A stretch of 32,235 bases of DNA from the NCBI GenBank assembly GCA_947588755.1, contig CANPZB010000019.1, positions 1 through 32,235 on the forward strand, given 5' to 3'. Source of the DNA: Candidatus Gastranaerophilales bacterium. Its GTDB lineage: Bacteria; Cyanobacteriota; Vampirovibrionia; Gastranaerophilales; Gastranaerophilaceae. The notes below the pieces were generated by a model. The model was not told the origin of the DNA. It saw nothing but the letters and a program-made list of their open reading frames with translations, and searched no databases. Shown one piece after another: positions 25,555 through 32,235 of the stretch. The translations under genes were made by a program, and so were the position numbers. Numbering within the stretch: position 1 is the stretch's first letter; every line of letters starts with the position of its first letter.

Positions 25555-26997
25555 ATGATAGAAAAAATTAATCAGAATTACAACAGAAATATCGCAAACT
25601 CGTACAGAACAAATGTACAGGCAAGAAGTTATAATCCGAGTTTCGGTAACAAAAAGTTAGCGAATGACATATTGGAACTTCTTCCTGATAAAAGAGCTTT
25701 AAAGTTTTTTGACAAACTAAAATGGTTAAAAGGTGAAATCGGCGGTATTTTAATTACGGCAATAGGTACTGGTGCAATTGCTCCTATATTTATTGCATTT
25801 AACCCATGTACCAAAGCACCTAAAAATGCTACTCCGGAGGAGAAAAAAGAAGTTGAAAATACCAAGAAATATACGGCAATGCGTCAGCCTATATCAGCCG
25901 CGTTAGCTGTTTTATTTCAGGTAGGAGCTTTAAAGCCGATAGACATGTTCCTTGATAATACGTTTAACAAACCTAAAAATGCTAAAAAACTCTGGGTAGC
26001 ACTTGACCAGAGCCTTTTGAATAACGATTCTTACATAGAAAAACTTGCAAAGAAAGAATTAAAAGGTCAAAAATTCCCCGACAAAAAAGCATATAAAGAT
26101 AGATTGGAAGATTTAAAAGATGAAATAAAAGATAGACAAATTACCGAACTCAGCAATTCAATTAAAGCAAATAATCAAATTATTATAAACGGTAAAACTT
26201 TAGATAATAAATATGTTGCTGAAGTTATAAACAAAAACATAGATAAATATATTGAAGATATAAAATTTTTACAGGTTGATACTAAAGGGTTAAATTTTTA
26301 TAAAAACAGAGCCAAATTAATTTTAGCTAACCAAAACAGAATAAGAGAAGTGCTTGGCAATGTTCCGGGAACGGACTTAGAAAAATATTTGACGGAACAA
26401 ATGCAAAAACCTGAAAATAAAAATATTAAAGAGTTGATAACGGAAATTCTCGGTAATCATGAAAATATGAGAGTAAGCCGCTGCAAAAGAACGGTAGACA
26501 GAATTGATAAGATAAAAGAGGCTTGCGGCGGTAAATATTCTTCTAAAAAATACATTGGAAGTATGTTGGATGACAACAATAAATTAGAAACACTGGTATT
26601 GGATTTGGAAGACTGCAAGATTAATACATCGGAAAACATTTCAGCTGATGACATTAAAAAAGCAATGGAAAAATTGACCGAAACCTGTACAATAAAAGAA
26701 AACGATAAAAGTTTTAAACGGATATTCAGAAATTTGGACATAATGATGGAAAATCCGAAAGAATTAGTTTCCAAGTTGTATAAAGATGTTGCTAAAAAAT
26801 ATCGTGAAAACTTAATGGACAGATATAAAGGCTTTAATCAGGTTTCCAAAATAGTTATCGGTTTATTAATAACACTTCCTATAACCTGTACTGCTTTGAA
26901 CTGGGTATACCCGAGATTTATGGAAATCTTCTTCCCCAAACTTTCGGGAGTTAAAAAAGCAGACAACAACGAAAATAAGAATGGAGGTGTTAAATAA
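25555..26997 (+). CDS. membrane-associated hypothetical protein with N-terminal SFG motif, 480 aa
   Basis: Not recognised. The N-terminus is low-complexity and asparagine-rich with SYNPSFGNKKLA (SFGN at 29-32), the same style as the gene at 17922. Two hydrophobic segments follow: GGILITAIGTGAIAPIFIAF (about 62-81) and ISAALAVLFQVGALKPIDMF (about 106-125). Then comes a long charged helical domain, and a third hydrophobic segment near the C-terminus (IVIGLLITLPITCTALNWV, about 442-460). The ATG has only a weak Shine-Dalgarno. Its TAA stop overlaps the next ATG (TAATG), so the two proteins are coupled and may form a complex. Lineage-specific is my inference. Confidence 0.75.
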   Translation: MIEKINQNYNRNIANSYRTNVQARSYNPSFGNKKLANDILELLPDKRALKFFDKLKWLKGEIGGILITAIGTGAIAPIFIAFNPCTKAPKNATPEEKKEVENTKKYTAMRQPISAALAVLFQVGALKPIDMFLDNTFNKPKNAKKLWVALDQSLLNNDSYIEKLAKKELKGQKFPDKKAYKDRLEDLKDEIKDRQITELSNSIKANNQIIINGKTLDNKYVAEVINKNIDKYIEDIKFLQVDTKGLNFYKNRAKLILANQNRIREVLGNVPGTDLEKYLTEQMQKPENKNIKELITEILGNHENMRVSRCKRTVDRIDKIKEACGGKYSSKKYIGSMLDDNNKLETLVLDLEDCKINTSENISADDIKKAMEKLTETCTIKENDKSFKRIFRNLDIMMENPKELVSKLYKDVAKKYRENLMDRYKGFNQVSKIVIGLLITLPITCTALNWVYPRFMEIFFPKLSGVKKADNNENKNGGVK

Positions 26998-27743
26998 TGG
27001 TTTCAGTATCAAATATTCGTTCCTCCGTAATGGGCAGCATAACAAACGTTAAAAAAATGCAAAAATGGTGCGATTACTTCCAAAAGAATAAAGAAAAAGC
27101 TTTGGCTTACGCGGTAATTACATCTGTTGCGGGTAAAGATGCCATCGGCGGTGTTATGTATGTTACTCAAAGTTTAAATAACAAAAAGATACCTGATGAT
27201 AAACGAAGATTTGTAGCTTCATTAGATGCAACAAACTGTTTATTAATGATAGCATCTCAACTTGCACTTTTCTTTGCGATGAGAAAAATTAACGAACCCA
27301 TATTTAACAGATTATTCAGAAAATCATTTGATAAAGAAGGGAAAGTTATTAAGACGGCAGCTACACAACTCAGAATTAACCAAAGAAATGCCGGTTTATC
27401 ACCCGAAAATACATCAAGAAAACTTCCCATAAACAAAGAATATAAAAAATTAAGAAATGACTCTTTGGAAACGTTTAAATTTATCAGTGAATTGGTTGCA
27501 TCAACAATAATTGCAAAACGCGTAATAGTTCCTTTCCTTGCAACCCCCATGGCTCAGAAACTTGAAAATTATGTCACCAAAAAGAACGCTAAAAAGCAGC
27601 AAAACTTACCGCCTGCTGCTGACGTAACTCAAATTTCAAAACCTGTTGAGACAGTTCAGGCTTCACAAAGCGTTCAACCGGAATTGACTCAAATTCACAA
27701 TACAAATATGCTTGATAAATTCATGAACAACAATAAAAAATAA
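26997..27743 (+). CDS. membrane-associated hypothetical protein, partner of the upstream gene, 248 aa
   Basis: Not recognised. It starts with a TAATG overlap and a strong Shine-Dalgarno (GGAGGTG) inside the previous gene. Hydrophobic segments appear at about 40-60 (AYAVITSVAGKDAIGGVMYV), 79-96 (LMIASQLALFFAMRKI) and 168-186. They are separated by a basic helical region (RLFRKSFDKEGKVIKTAATQLR) and followed by a polar, proline/glutamine-rich tail (PAADVTQISKPVETVQASQ). The pattern of segments is parallel to the upstream protein, hinting at a shared fold or a paired membrane complex. A strong terminator follows. Confidence 0.75.
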   Translation: MVSVSNIRSSVMGSITNVKKMQKWCDYFQKNKEKALAYAVITSVAGKDAIGGVMYVTQSLNNKKIPDDKRRFVASLDATNCLLMIASQLALFFAMRKINEPIFNRLFRKSFDKEGKVIKTAATQLRINQRNAGLSPENTSRKLPINKEYKKLRNDSLETFKFISELVASTIIAKRVIVPFLATPMAQKLENYVTKKNAKKQQNLPPAADVTQISKPVETVQASQSVQPELTQIHNTNMLDKFMNNNKK

Positions 27744-27770
27744 AAAAACTGTCAAAAGACAGTTTTTTTT
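27743..27770 (+). terminator. intrinsic terminator, bidirectional
   Basis: ACTGTC pairs with GACAGT around an AAAA loop, extended by A-runs and T-runs on both sides (11 bp in total). It ends the plus-strand pair at 27743 and the minus-strand gene at 27772. Confidence 0.9.
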
Positions 27771-27771
27771 A

Positions 27772-28119
27772 TTAAAACGGTTTTGTTTGGTTTAACTTTA
27801 ATCGTAAATCTCTGAAACGTGCAATGTCTTCCTGAGTTTTTCCCGATTCTCTGAATACCGCTTGTGAAGCGGGATGAACCATCAAGACATAATCCATGTG
27901 TATTTCAAGAAAATTGTATTTTCTTGGCGGTTGAGTTGAATTTCTGGGATAAATTTCAGCGTTTGTTACGGCAAGAAAACGTCTTTCGCGGTCATTTAAA
28001 AGGTCTGTAAGCTCTCTGTTAGTATTTGTGTACTTTGAAACATGAACAACACCTTTTATATCATGGTCAGCTGTCAATATACTTACTTCTATAGGTACCG
28101 TATCAATATTTTTAGCCAT
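27772..28119 (-). CDS. small hypothetical protein, 115 aa
   Basis: Not firmly recognised. It is a beta-rich, soluble protein with IEVSILTADHDIKGVVHVSKYTNTN (a strand-rich start) and LTDLLNDRERRFLAVTNAEIYPR, then a conserved-looking hydrophobic strand (NFLEIHMDYVLMVHP). This resembles the small DUF6812-type family of bacterial proteins, but I give that low weight. Strong Shine-Dalgarno (AGGATAAA) and a promoter (28146-28174). Separate from the lysA operon by that promoter. Confidence 0.7.
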   Translation of the reverse strand: MAKNIDTVPIEVSILTADHDIKGVVHVSKYTNTNRELTDLLNDRERRFLAVTNAEIYPRNSTQPPRKYNFLEIHMDYVLMVHPASQAVFRESGKTQEDIARFRDLRLKLNQTKPF

Positions 28120-28145
28120 AAATTTATCCTTATTCCTCTCTAATT

Positions 28146-28174
28146 AATATAATACATTTTTACAAAAAAGTCTA
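28146..28174 (-). promoter_or_regulatory. promoter of the gene at 27772-28119
   Basis: TAGACT (28174-28169), 17-nt spacer, TATATT (28151-28146) on the minus strand. Transcription would start near 28139, with a leader of about 20 nt holding a good Shine-Dalgarno. Sits directly downstream of the yitT stop. Confidence 0.5.
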
Positions 28175-28178
28175 TATG

Positions 28179-29042
28179 TTAAATTTTATCTATCCTTTTT
28201 TTAGTTCTTCCGCCGTAAGCTTCATGGACATCAACAACGGATATGAAAGCATTAGGGTCAATTTGTTTTATAATTTCTTTAATTTTGGTGAGTTCAAGTC
28301 TGCTCACAACGCAATATATAACTGTTTTTTCGGTACCCGAATATGCTCCCGTACCTTTTAAATATGTAACTCCTATTTCCAAATTCTCCAGAAGTTCTTT
28401 GCCTATTTCGGCATAATGTTCGCTTATAATCCTTATTGATTTTGCACTGTTTAAGCCTTCAAGAACGGTATCTATTACTCTGTAAGCTATTACATAGGTT
28501 AAAATTGAATACATTGCTCTTTCCCAGCCAAAAACGAGTCCCGCTGCGGAATATATAAAAATATTAAATGCCATTATTATTTCACCGACGGAATAACCGA
28601 ATTTTTTTGACAAAACAAGAGACATTATTTCCGTTCCGTCCAGTGAGCCTTCATTTTTCAAAACAATACCGACACCCGTACCCAGTATTATTCCTCCGAA
28701 AACCGTTGATAAAAGCAAATCATCGGTTATTTTAAAAGCGTGGAGAGCATTTGTTGCAACGGCTAATATAAAAATAGCGTAAAATGACTGAAATACGAAT
28801 TTTTTACCTATTTTATTAAAAGCCAAAAACATAAACGGGATATTCAAAATCAATATCAAAGTACCGAGATTAAATTTCGTTAAATAGCTTGTTATTATTG
28901 AAATACCGACAATTCCGCCGTCAATTATGTTATTGGGAACTAAAAAACCTTCAAGTGCAAAAGCCGCAATTGCAGGCCCGAGAGTAAGAAATATAATTTT
29001 TCTGAGTTTGCTTAATACTTCCGCACAACCTATTTTTAACAT
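28179..29042 (-). CDS. YitT family membrane protein with C-terminal DUF2179
   Basis: A 287-residue protein with five or six membrane segments in the first 200 residues (starting LTLGPAIAAFALEGFLVPNNIIDGGIVGIS), the DUF161/YitT pattern, followed by a soluble C-terminal DUF2179 domain (GTGAYSGTEKTVIYCVVSRLELTKIK near 230-256; DPNAFISVVDVHEAYG). The substrate of this family is not known; a small-molecule or ion carrier has been suggested. The ATG overlaps the TAA of cdaA (TAATG). Third gene of lysA-cdaA-yitT. Confidence 0.9.
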   Translation of the reverse strand: MLKIGCAEVLSKLRKIIFLTLGPAIAAFALEGFLVPNNIIDGGIVGISIITSYLTKFNLGTLILILNIPFMFLAFNKIGKKFVFQSFYAIFILAVATNALHAFKITDDLLLSTVFGGIILGTGVGIVLKNEGSLDGTEIMSLVLSKKFGYSVGEIIMAFNIFIYSAAGLVFGWERAMYSILTYVIAYRVIDTVLEGLNSAKSIRIISEHYAEIGKELLENLEIGVTYLKGTGAYSGTEKTVIYCVVSRLELTKIKEIIKQIDPNAFISVVDVHEAYGGRTKKRIDKI

Positions 29043-29956
29043 TATAAAACCTTACCCGATTCTTCCTTCATCTCACTTTTCTTTATGGTTATAAAATTAT
29101 TTATTTTAAATATTGTTTTTTTATTTTCGTCATCGGCACCTCTGACACCCAAAAACTTTTCCAAATCATTTTTCAAAGTTACCAGATCTTCGTACTTTTT
29201 AAGAGTACCGTCAATAGCGACCGAAACATCACCTGTTTCTTCGGAAACAACAAGACAAGCGGCATTGCTGTTTTCGGTCATACCTATAGCAGCCCTGTGA
29301 CGTGTACCGTATTTCCAACTGAGTTTAGGGTCTTCCGTCAAAGGTAAAAGAACCCCTGCGGATATAATTTTATTTTTACCAATAACTACTGCACCGTCAT
29401 GCAACGGTGTATTAGGATGAAATATTGTCAGAAGCAATTCGGTTGATACATCAGCGTTCAATTTTGTGCCGACATCGTAATATGTATGGCTTAAATCTTC
29501 CTGAAATACAATCAACGCACCGGTATGGGATTTTGATAAGTATTTTATTGCTTCCACAATTTCTTTTACAACATTTACCTGCTTATCGGTACTTTTTTTG
29601 TTATTTTGCCCGAAAGTTTTACTTATAAAATCAACCTGTCCCAAAAATCCTAAAAATCTTCTCAATTCCGGCTGAAATATTACGATTAAACTGACCGTAA
29701 CAAGAGCAACAATGGATTTTAAAAACATTCCTATAATTTTAAGGTCAAGCCGAATTAAAATTTCGCTGAAAAACCATGCGAAAACTATAATCATTAAACC
29801 TTTTACAAACTTTTCGGACTGTGTATTTTTAATAAATTTTTTATAAAAGAAAAGCAGAACGCAAACCAAAAACAAAATCTGAATAACATCTGTCCAATTT
29901 AAAGTCAGATTAAGCATTTTTATTTGTTGAGATATGTATGCAAAGATTTCGTTCAT
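29042..29956 (-). CDS. cdaA: membrane diadenylate cyclase CdaA
   Basis: Makes cyclic-di-AMP from two ATP. The 304-residue protein has three N-terminal membrane segments (about 21-40, 52-70, 76-95) and a DAC domain. The catalytic motifs DGA (187-189, in LHDGAVVIG) and RHR (219-221, in GTRHRAAIG) are both present, along with the SEETGDVSVA strand. Length and topology match CdaA/DacA. The ATG overlaps the lysA TAA by one base, and its stop overlaps the yitT ATG. The usual Firmicutes partners cdaR and glmM are not adjacent. PgpH, a probable hydrolase for the same product, is encoded at 20580-22793. Confidence 0.95.
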   Translation of the reverse strand: MNEIFAYISQQIKMLNLTLNWTDVIQILFLVCVLLFFYKKFIKNTQSEKFVKGLMIIVFAWFFSEILIRLDLKIIGMFLKSIVALVTVSLIVIFQPELRRFLGFLGQVDFISKTFGQNNKKSTDKQVNVVKEIVEAIKYLSKSHTGALIVFQEDLSHTYYDVGTKLNADVSTELLLTIFHPNTPLHDGAVVIGKNKIISAGVLLPLTEDPKLSWKYGTRHRAAIGMTENSNAACLVVSEETGDVSVAIDGTLKKYEDLVTLKNDLEKFLGVRGADDENKKTIFKINNFITIKKSEMKEESGKVL

Positions 29957-31284
29957 TAATTTTTTAACCTATCGGGAATTTTATCATGAGATATTAAATC
30001 ATCTAATGTCTCTCTGTTTACTATAATATCAGATTGTGAATTATTTACAAGTACCATGGCAGGTTTTTGCGTGCGGTTGTAATTTGAAGCCATTGAATAA
30101 TTGTAAGCACCTGTATTATAAACACACAAGATATCACCTTCTTCAATTTCGGGAAGATTTATGTTATGAATTAAAATATCACCCGATTCACAATACCTTC
30201 CTGCGACCGTAACCGTTTTAGTTTTTTCTTGTAAAGGTTTATTAACCACTTCGGCATAATATTCTGCTTGATACATAGCGGGACGGGGGTTATCAGCCAT
30301 GCCGCCGTCAACCGCAAAATATGTTCTGCCTTTAGGCACTTGCTTTGAACTTCCGACGGTATATAAAGTAACTCCCGCGGTAGAAATAATGCTTCTGCCC
30401 GGTTCCAGATACAAAATAGGAGGTTCAATACCATATTTTTTTGCGGAAGTCTCAAGTTTTGAAATAATTTTTCCCGCAACTTCATCAACTGAAGGCGGGT
30501 TGTCATTTTGCGTGTACTTAACACCTATACCGCCGCCTGCATTAATTTCATTAAGTGAAAGACCATATTTTTCGTTAATACGTGCAAGTTCTTTAACCAG
30601 AATTTCAATTTCGTCGGAATAAACCGCAGTTTCAAAAATTTGCGAACCTATATGTGCATGTATACCGCGAATATTTAAGTTTTTATATTCATTGACAATT
30701 AACTCGACAGCATCGTCAATTTGAGTCAGGTCAAAACCGAATTTTGAATCCAAATGCCCTGTCTGAATATATTCGTGCGTATGGCACTCAATTCCGGGAG
30801 TTACCCTGAGAAGTATATCAGTATTTTTTTTATAACTTGAAGCAATTTCGTTAAGCAAAGCCAGTTCAAAAAAGTTATCGGCGGAAATTCTGCCCACTCC
30901 GAGTTCCAAAGCCATGGACAATTCATCATAGGACTTATTATTACCGTTAAATAAAACCTTTGACATATCAATACCTGCTTTATATAACGTGTAAATTTCT
31001 CCGGCGGAAACAACATCAAATCCAAATTCTTCATCGTCAAGTATTAAAGCCAGAGCTTGCGTACATAAAGCCTTAGAAGCATACATCATCTTAACGTTTT
31101 TGTAAGCGGAAAAGGCTTTTTTATAGTCATTACAAACATTTCTTATTGTAAATTCATCAAGCACATATAAAGGAGTATCATACTTTTGAGCCAAAACGGT
31201 CAAATCGCAGCCGCCGATTTCAATATTGCCATTTTCGTTTATTTTTGTTGTCAGAGGTTTTAGCGATTGATTTGTTGTAGACAT
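29956..31284 (-). CDS. lysA: diaminopimelate decarboxylase
   Basis: Last step of lysine synthesis: meso-diaminopimelate to lysine with PLP. The 442-residue protein has the PLP lysine (Lys71, in MMYASKALCTQ), HAHIGSQIFE, NAGGGIGVKY and the C-terminal CESGD motif; YLEPGRS is also present. Good Shine-Dalgarno (CGGAG). First gene of lysA-cdaA-yitT. A DAP pathway indicates DAP-type peptidoglycan chemistry or at least DAP-based lysine synthesis. No clear promoter is visible upstream. Confidence 0.96.
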   Translation of the reverse strand: MSTTNQSLKPLTTKINENGNIEIGGCDLTVLAQKYDTPLYVLDEFTIRNVCNDYKKAFSAYKNVKMMYASKALCTQALALILDDEEFGFDVVSAGEIYTLYKAGIDMSKVLFNGNNKSYDELSMALELGVGRISADNFFELALLNEIASSYKKNTDILLRVTPGIECHTHEYIQTGHLDSKFGFDLTQIDDAVELIVNEYKNLNIRGIHAHIGSQIFETAVYSDEIEILVKELARINEKYGLSLNEINAGGGIGVKYTQNDNPPSVDEVAGKIISKLETSAKKYGIEPPILYLEPGRSIISTAGVTLYTVGSSKQVPKGRTYFAVDGGMADNPRPAMYQAEYYAEVVNKPLQEKTKTVTVAGRYCESGDILIHNINLPEIEEGDILCVYNTGAYNYSMASNYNRTQKPAMVLVNNSQSDIIVNRETLDDLISHDKIPDRLKN

Positions 31285-31377
31285 AAATTACTCCGCTTGG
31301 CTTTACATATAAAGATTACCACAATTTAAAAAAAATTAAAATAGATTAAATATACTAAATCTTACAAAAAATATCTG

Positions 31378-31406
31378 TTGACAATTAATTTTGGTTTAGA
31401 TATTAT
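31378..31406 (+). promoter_or_regulatory. promoter of tRNA-Glu
   Basis: TTGACA at 31378-31383, a 17-nt spacer and TATTAT at 31401-31406. Transcription should begin near 31413, 18 nt before the tRNA. Confidence 0.7.
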
Positions 31407-31430
31407 TGAGAATGTGAAAGTGATATACAT

Positions 31431-31503
31431 GCTCCCATCGTCTAGAGGCCTAGGACAACACCCTTTCACGGTGTAGACGGGGATTCGAATTCCCCTGGGA
31501 GTA
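31431..31503 (+). tRNA. trnE-UUC: tRNA-Glu (TTC)
   Basis: A complete 73-nt cloverleaf: acceptor GCTCCCA/TGGGAGT with a G1:U72 pair, D-arm GTCT/GGAC, anticodon stem ACACC/GGTGT with loop CTTTCAC (anticodon TTC), T-arm GGGGA/TCCCC with loop TTCGAAT, discriminator A. CCA not encoded. The G1:U72 pair and overall pattern match cyanobacterial and plastid tRNA-Glu. Confidence 0.95.
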
Positions 31504-31511
31504 ATTTTTAT

Positions 31512-31538
31512 AAAAGCCGCTTACAAAGCGGCTCTTTT
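31512..31538 (+). terminator. intrinsic terminator after tRNA-Glu
   Basis: AGCCGCTT (31515-31522) pairs with AAGCGGCT (31526-31533) around an ACA loop, followed by CTTTT. Confidence 0.85.
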
Positions 31539-31630
31539 AATACTTAATTTTGTAAATATCTGTTATTAATTGAAAATTTACTAATATTGCGAACTTTCAA
31601 TAAATCGAATAATATTTGTCCAAAATAGTA

Positions 31631-31659
31631 TTGACAAATATAAGAAAATAAGATATAAT
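31631..31659 (+). promoter_or_regulatory. consensus sigma70 promoter of the NYN gene
   Basis: TTGACA at 31631-31636, a 17-nt spacer and TATAAT at 31654-31659: a full consensus. Transcription should start near 31666, giving a leader of about 70 nt that holds two hairpins. Confidence 0.85.
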
Positions 31660-31672
31660 AAATATATAATTG

Positions 31673-31715
31673 CCGGGTTTTTTAACTCGGAGTTGAAGAC
31701 GACTTCGGTCGTCTT
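31673..31715 (+). ncRNA. two-hairpin leader of the NYN gene
   Basis: Hairpin 1: CCGGGTT (31673-31679) with AACTCGG (31684-31690), TTTT loop, one G:U pair. Hairpin 2: AAGACGAC (31696-31703) with GTCGTCTT (31708-31715), a TTCG tetraloop (UUCG, a very stable RNA loop). Hairpin 2 ends about 11 nt before the Shine-Dalgarno (AAGAGG) and lacks a long U-run, so it is not a clean terminator. A leader RNA with a regulatory or stabilising role is likely; its function is not known. Confidence 0.6.
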
Positions 31716-31735
31716 TCATCATTTTAAGAGGAAAT

Positions 31736-32235
31736 ATGGAGAAGAAAAACAGGATATTAGTTTTAATTGACGGGTTCAATTACTATCATAAACTAAAGGA
31801 ATACCAAAATAAATATAATAAATGTGTAAAATGGCTCAATTATAAGAGTTTAGTTCAATCTTGGCTTAAAGAAGATGATGACATAGGTTCAATGCAAATC
31901 TATTATTTTTCGGCAATAGCAAATTGGAGAGGTGTTGAATCTGCCAAAAGGCATAAAACTTATATTAAAGTTTTGGAACATGCAGGGATAAATGTTGTTC
32001 TTGGTGAATTTAAGCAAAAGAAAACTCACAGATGTAAAGATAATGAAAAATGTGCTAATTGTATCTGTACTCCTGACCGCAAAAAATTAATAAGACACGA
32101 AGAAAAGAATTCTGATGTAAATTTGGCTATAACTCTTATTGAAAAAAGTATTAAAAAAGAATTTGATAAATGTTTTATTTTAAGTGCTGATAATGATTTT
32201 GCAACTGCAATTACAAGGGCAAAAGAATTAAATCC
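31736..32235 (+). CDS. NYN-domain (LabA-like PIN) nuclease family protein, cut by window end
   Basis: I read 166 codons from the ATG at 31736 without a stop. The NYN family is a PIN-like nuclease fold. Seen here: LVLIDGFNYYHKL with Asp12, a KNSDVN segment (Asp127), and ILSADNDFATAI with Asp152 and Asp154, the acidic residues expected for metal binding. Between them is a Cys cluster (Cys100, 106, 109, 111), as in many members, likely a zinc site. Shine-Dalgarno AAGAGG. Transcribed alone from a consensus promoter with a two-hairpin leader. Confidence 0.88.
   Translation, partial: MEKKNRILVLIDGFNYYHKLKEYQNKYNKCVKWLNYKSLVQSWLKEDDDIGSMQIYYFSAIANWRGVESAKRHKTYIKVLEHAGINVVLGEFKQKKTHRCKDNEKCANCICTPDRKKLIRHEEKNSDVNLAITLIEKSIKKEFDKCFILSADNDFATAITRAKELN

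Overview
The window is AT-rich bacterial chromosome, densely packed with housekeeping genes and small lineage-specific genes. There is no phage, transposon, plasmid or CRISPR signal. The best taxonomic guess is a non-photosynthetic relative of the Cyanobacteria (Melainabacteria / Gastranaerophilales type), confidence about 0.6. The reasons are: a lysA-cdaA gene pair, which I recall as a cyanobacterial arrangement; a tRNA-Glu of cyanobacterial/plastid style with a G1:U72 pair; and several lineage-specific proteins with a Ser-Phe-x-Gly-like motif near their N-termini. No photosynthesis gene is present.

Layout. 1-1400 (minus): a three-gene operon ending in a B12-binding radical SAM protein cut by the window edge. 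1492-5522 (plus): an exported glycine-zipper protein; a BlaI-type regulator followed closely by a small unknown gene and an exported serpin-like protein; then two overlapping unknown genes. 5565-8353: radA and, convergent to it, a TPR protein. 8547-12400 (plus): gyrB, tmk and a small membrane protein. 12404-14481 (minus): adk, map and a DUF429-like gene. 14629-17471 (plus): gcvT, gcvH and gcvPA (glycine cleavage), then tRNA-Val(GAC) with its own promoter inside the end of gcvPA. 17532-18440 (minus): two small unknown genes, divergent from mazG (18574, plus). 19444: a 67-residue unknown protein. 19693-23788 (minus): a GT2 glycosyltransferase, pgpH, ybeY and dgkA. 23848-27743 (plus): a GT39-like membrane glycosyltransferase, then a translationally coupled pair of membrane proteins. 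27772-31284 (minus): a small unknown gene, then the lysA-cdaA-yitT operon with one-base TAATG overlaps. 31431-32235 (plus): tRNA-Glu, then a NYN-domain nuclease with a structured leader, cut by the window end.

How the genes fit together. The window encodes both a cyclic-di-AMP synthase (CdaA) and a probable c-di-AMP hydrolase (PgpH), next to envelope and lysine/DAP genes (lysA, dgkA, glycosyltransferases). DNA and nucleotide functions (gyrB, tmk, adk, radA, mazG) and one-carbon metabolism (gcvT/H/PA) make up the rest of the core. The genuinely unknown material is the small lineage-specific genes.

Sequence-level signals that stand out are: -10 boxes placed exactly 6 nt before start codons with no Shine-Dalgarno (three genes, suggesting leaderless mRNAs); a 13-bp perfect inverted repeat over a divergent promoter; a two-hairpin leader before the NYN gene; a serpin-like exported protein behind a BlaI-type regulator; and a tRNA-Val with C instead of U at position 33.
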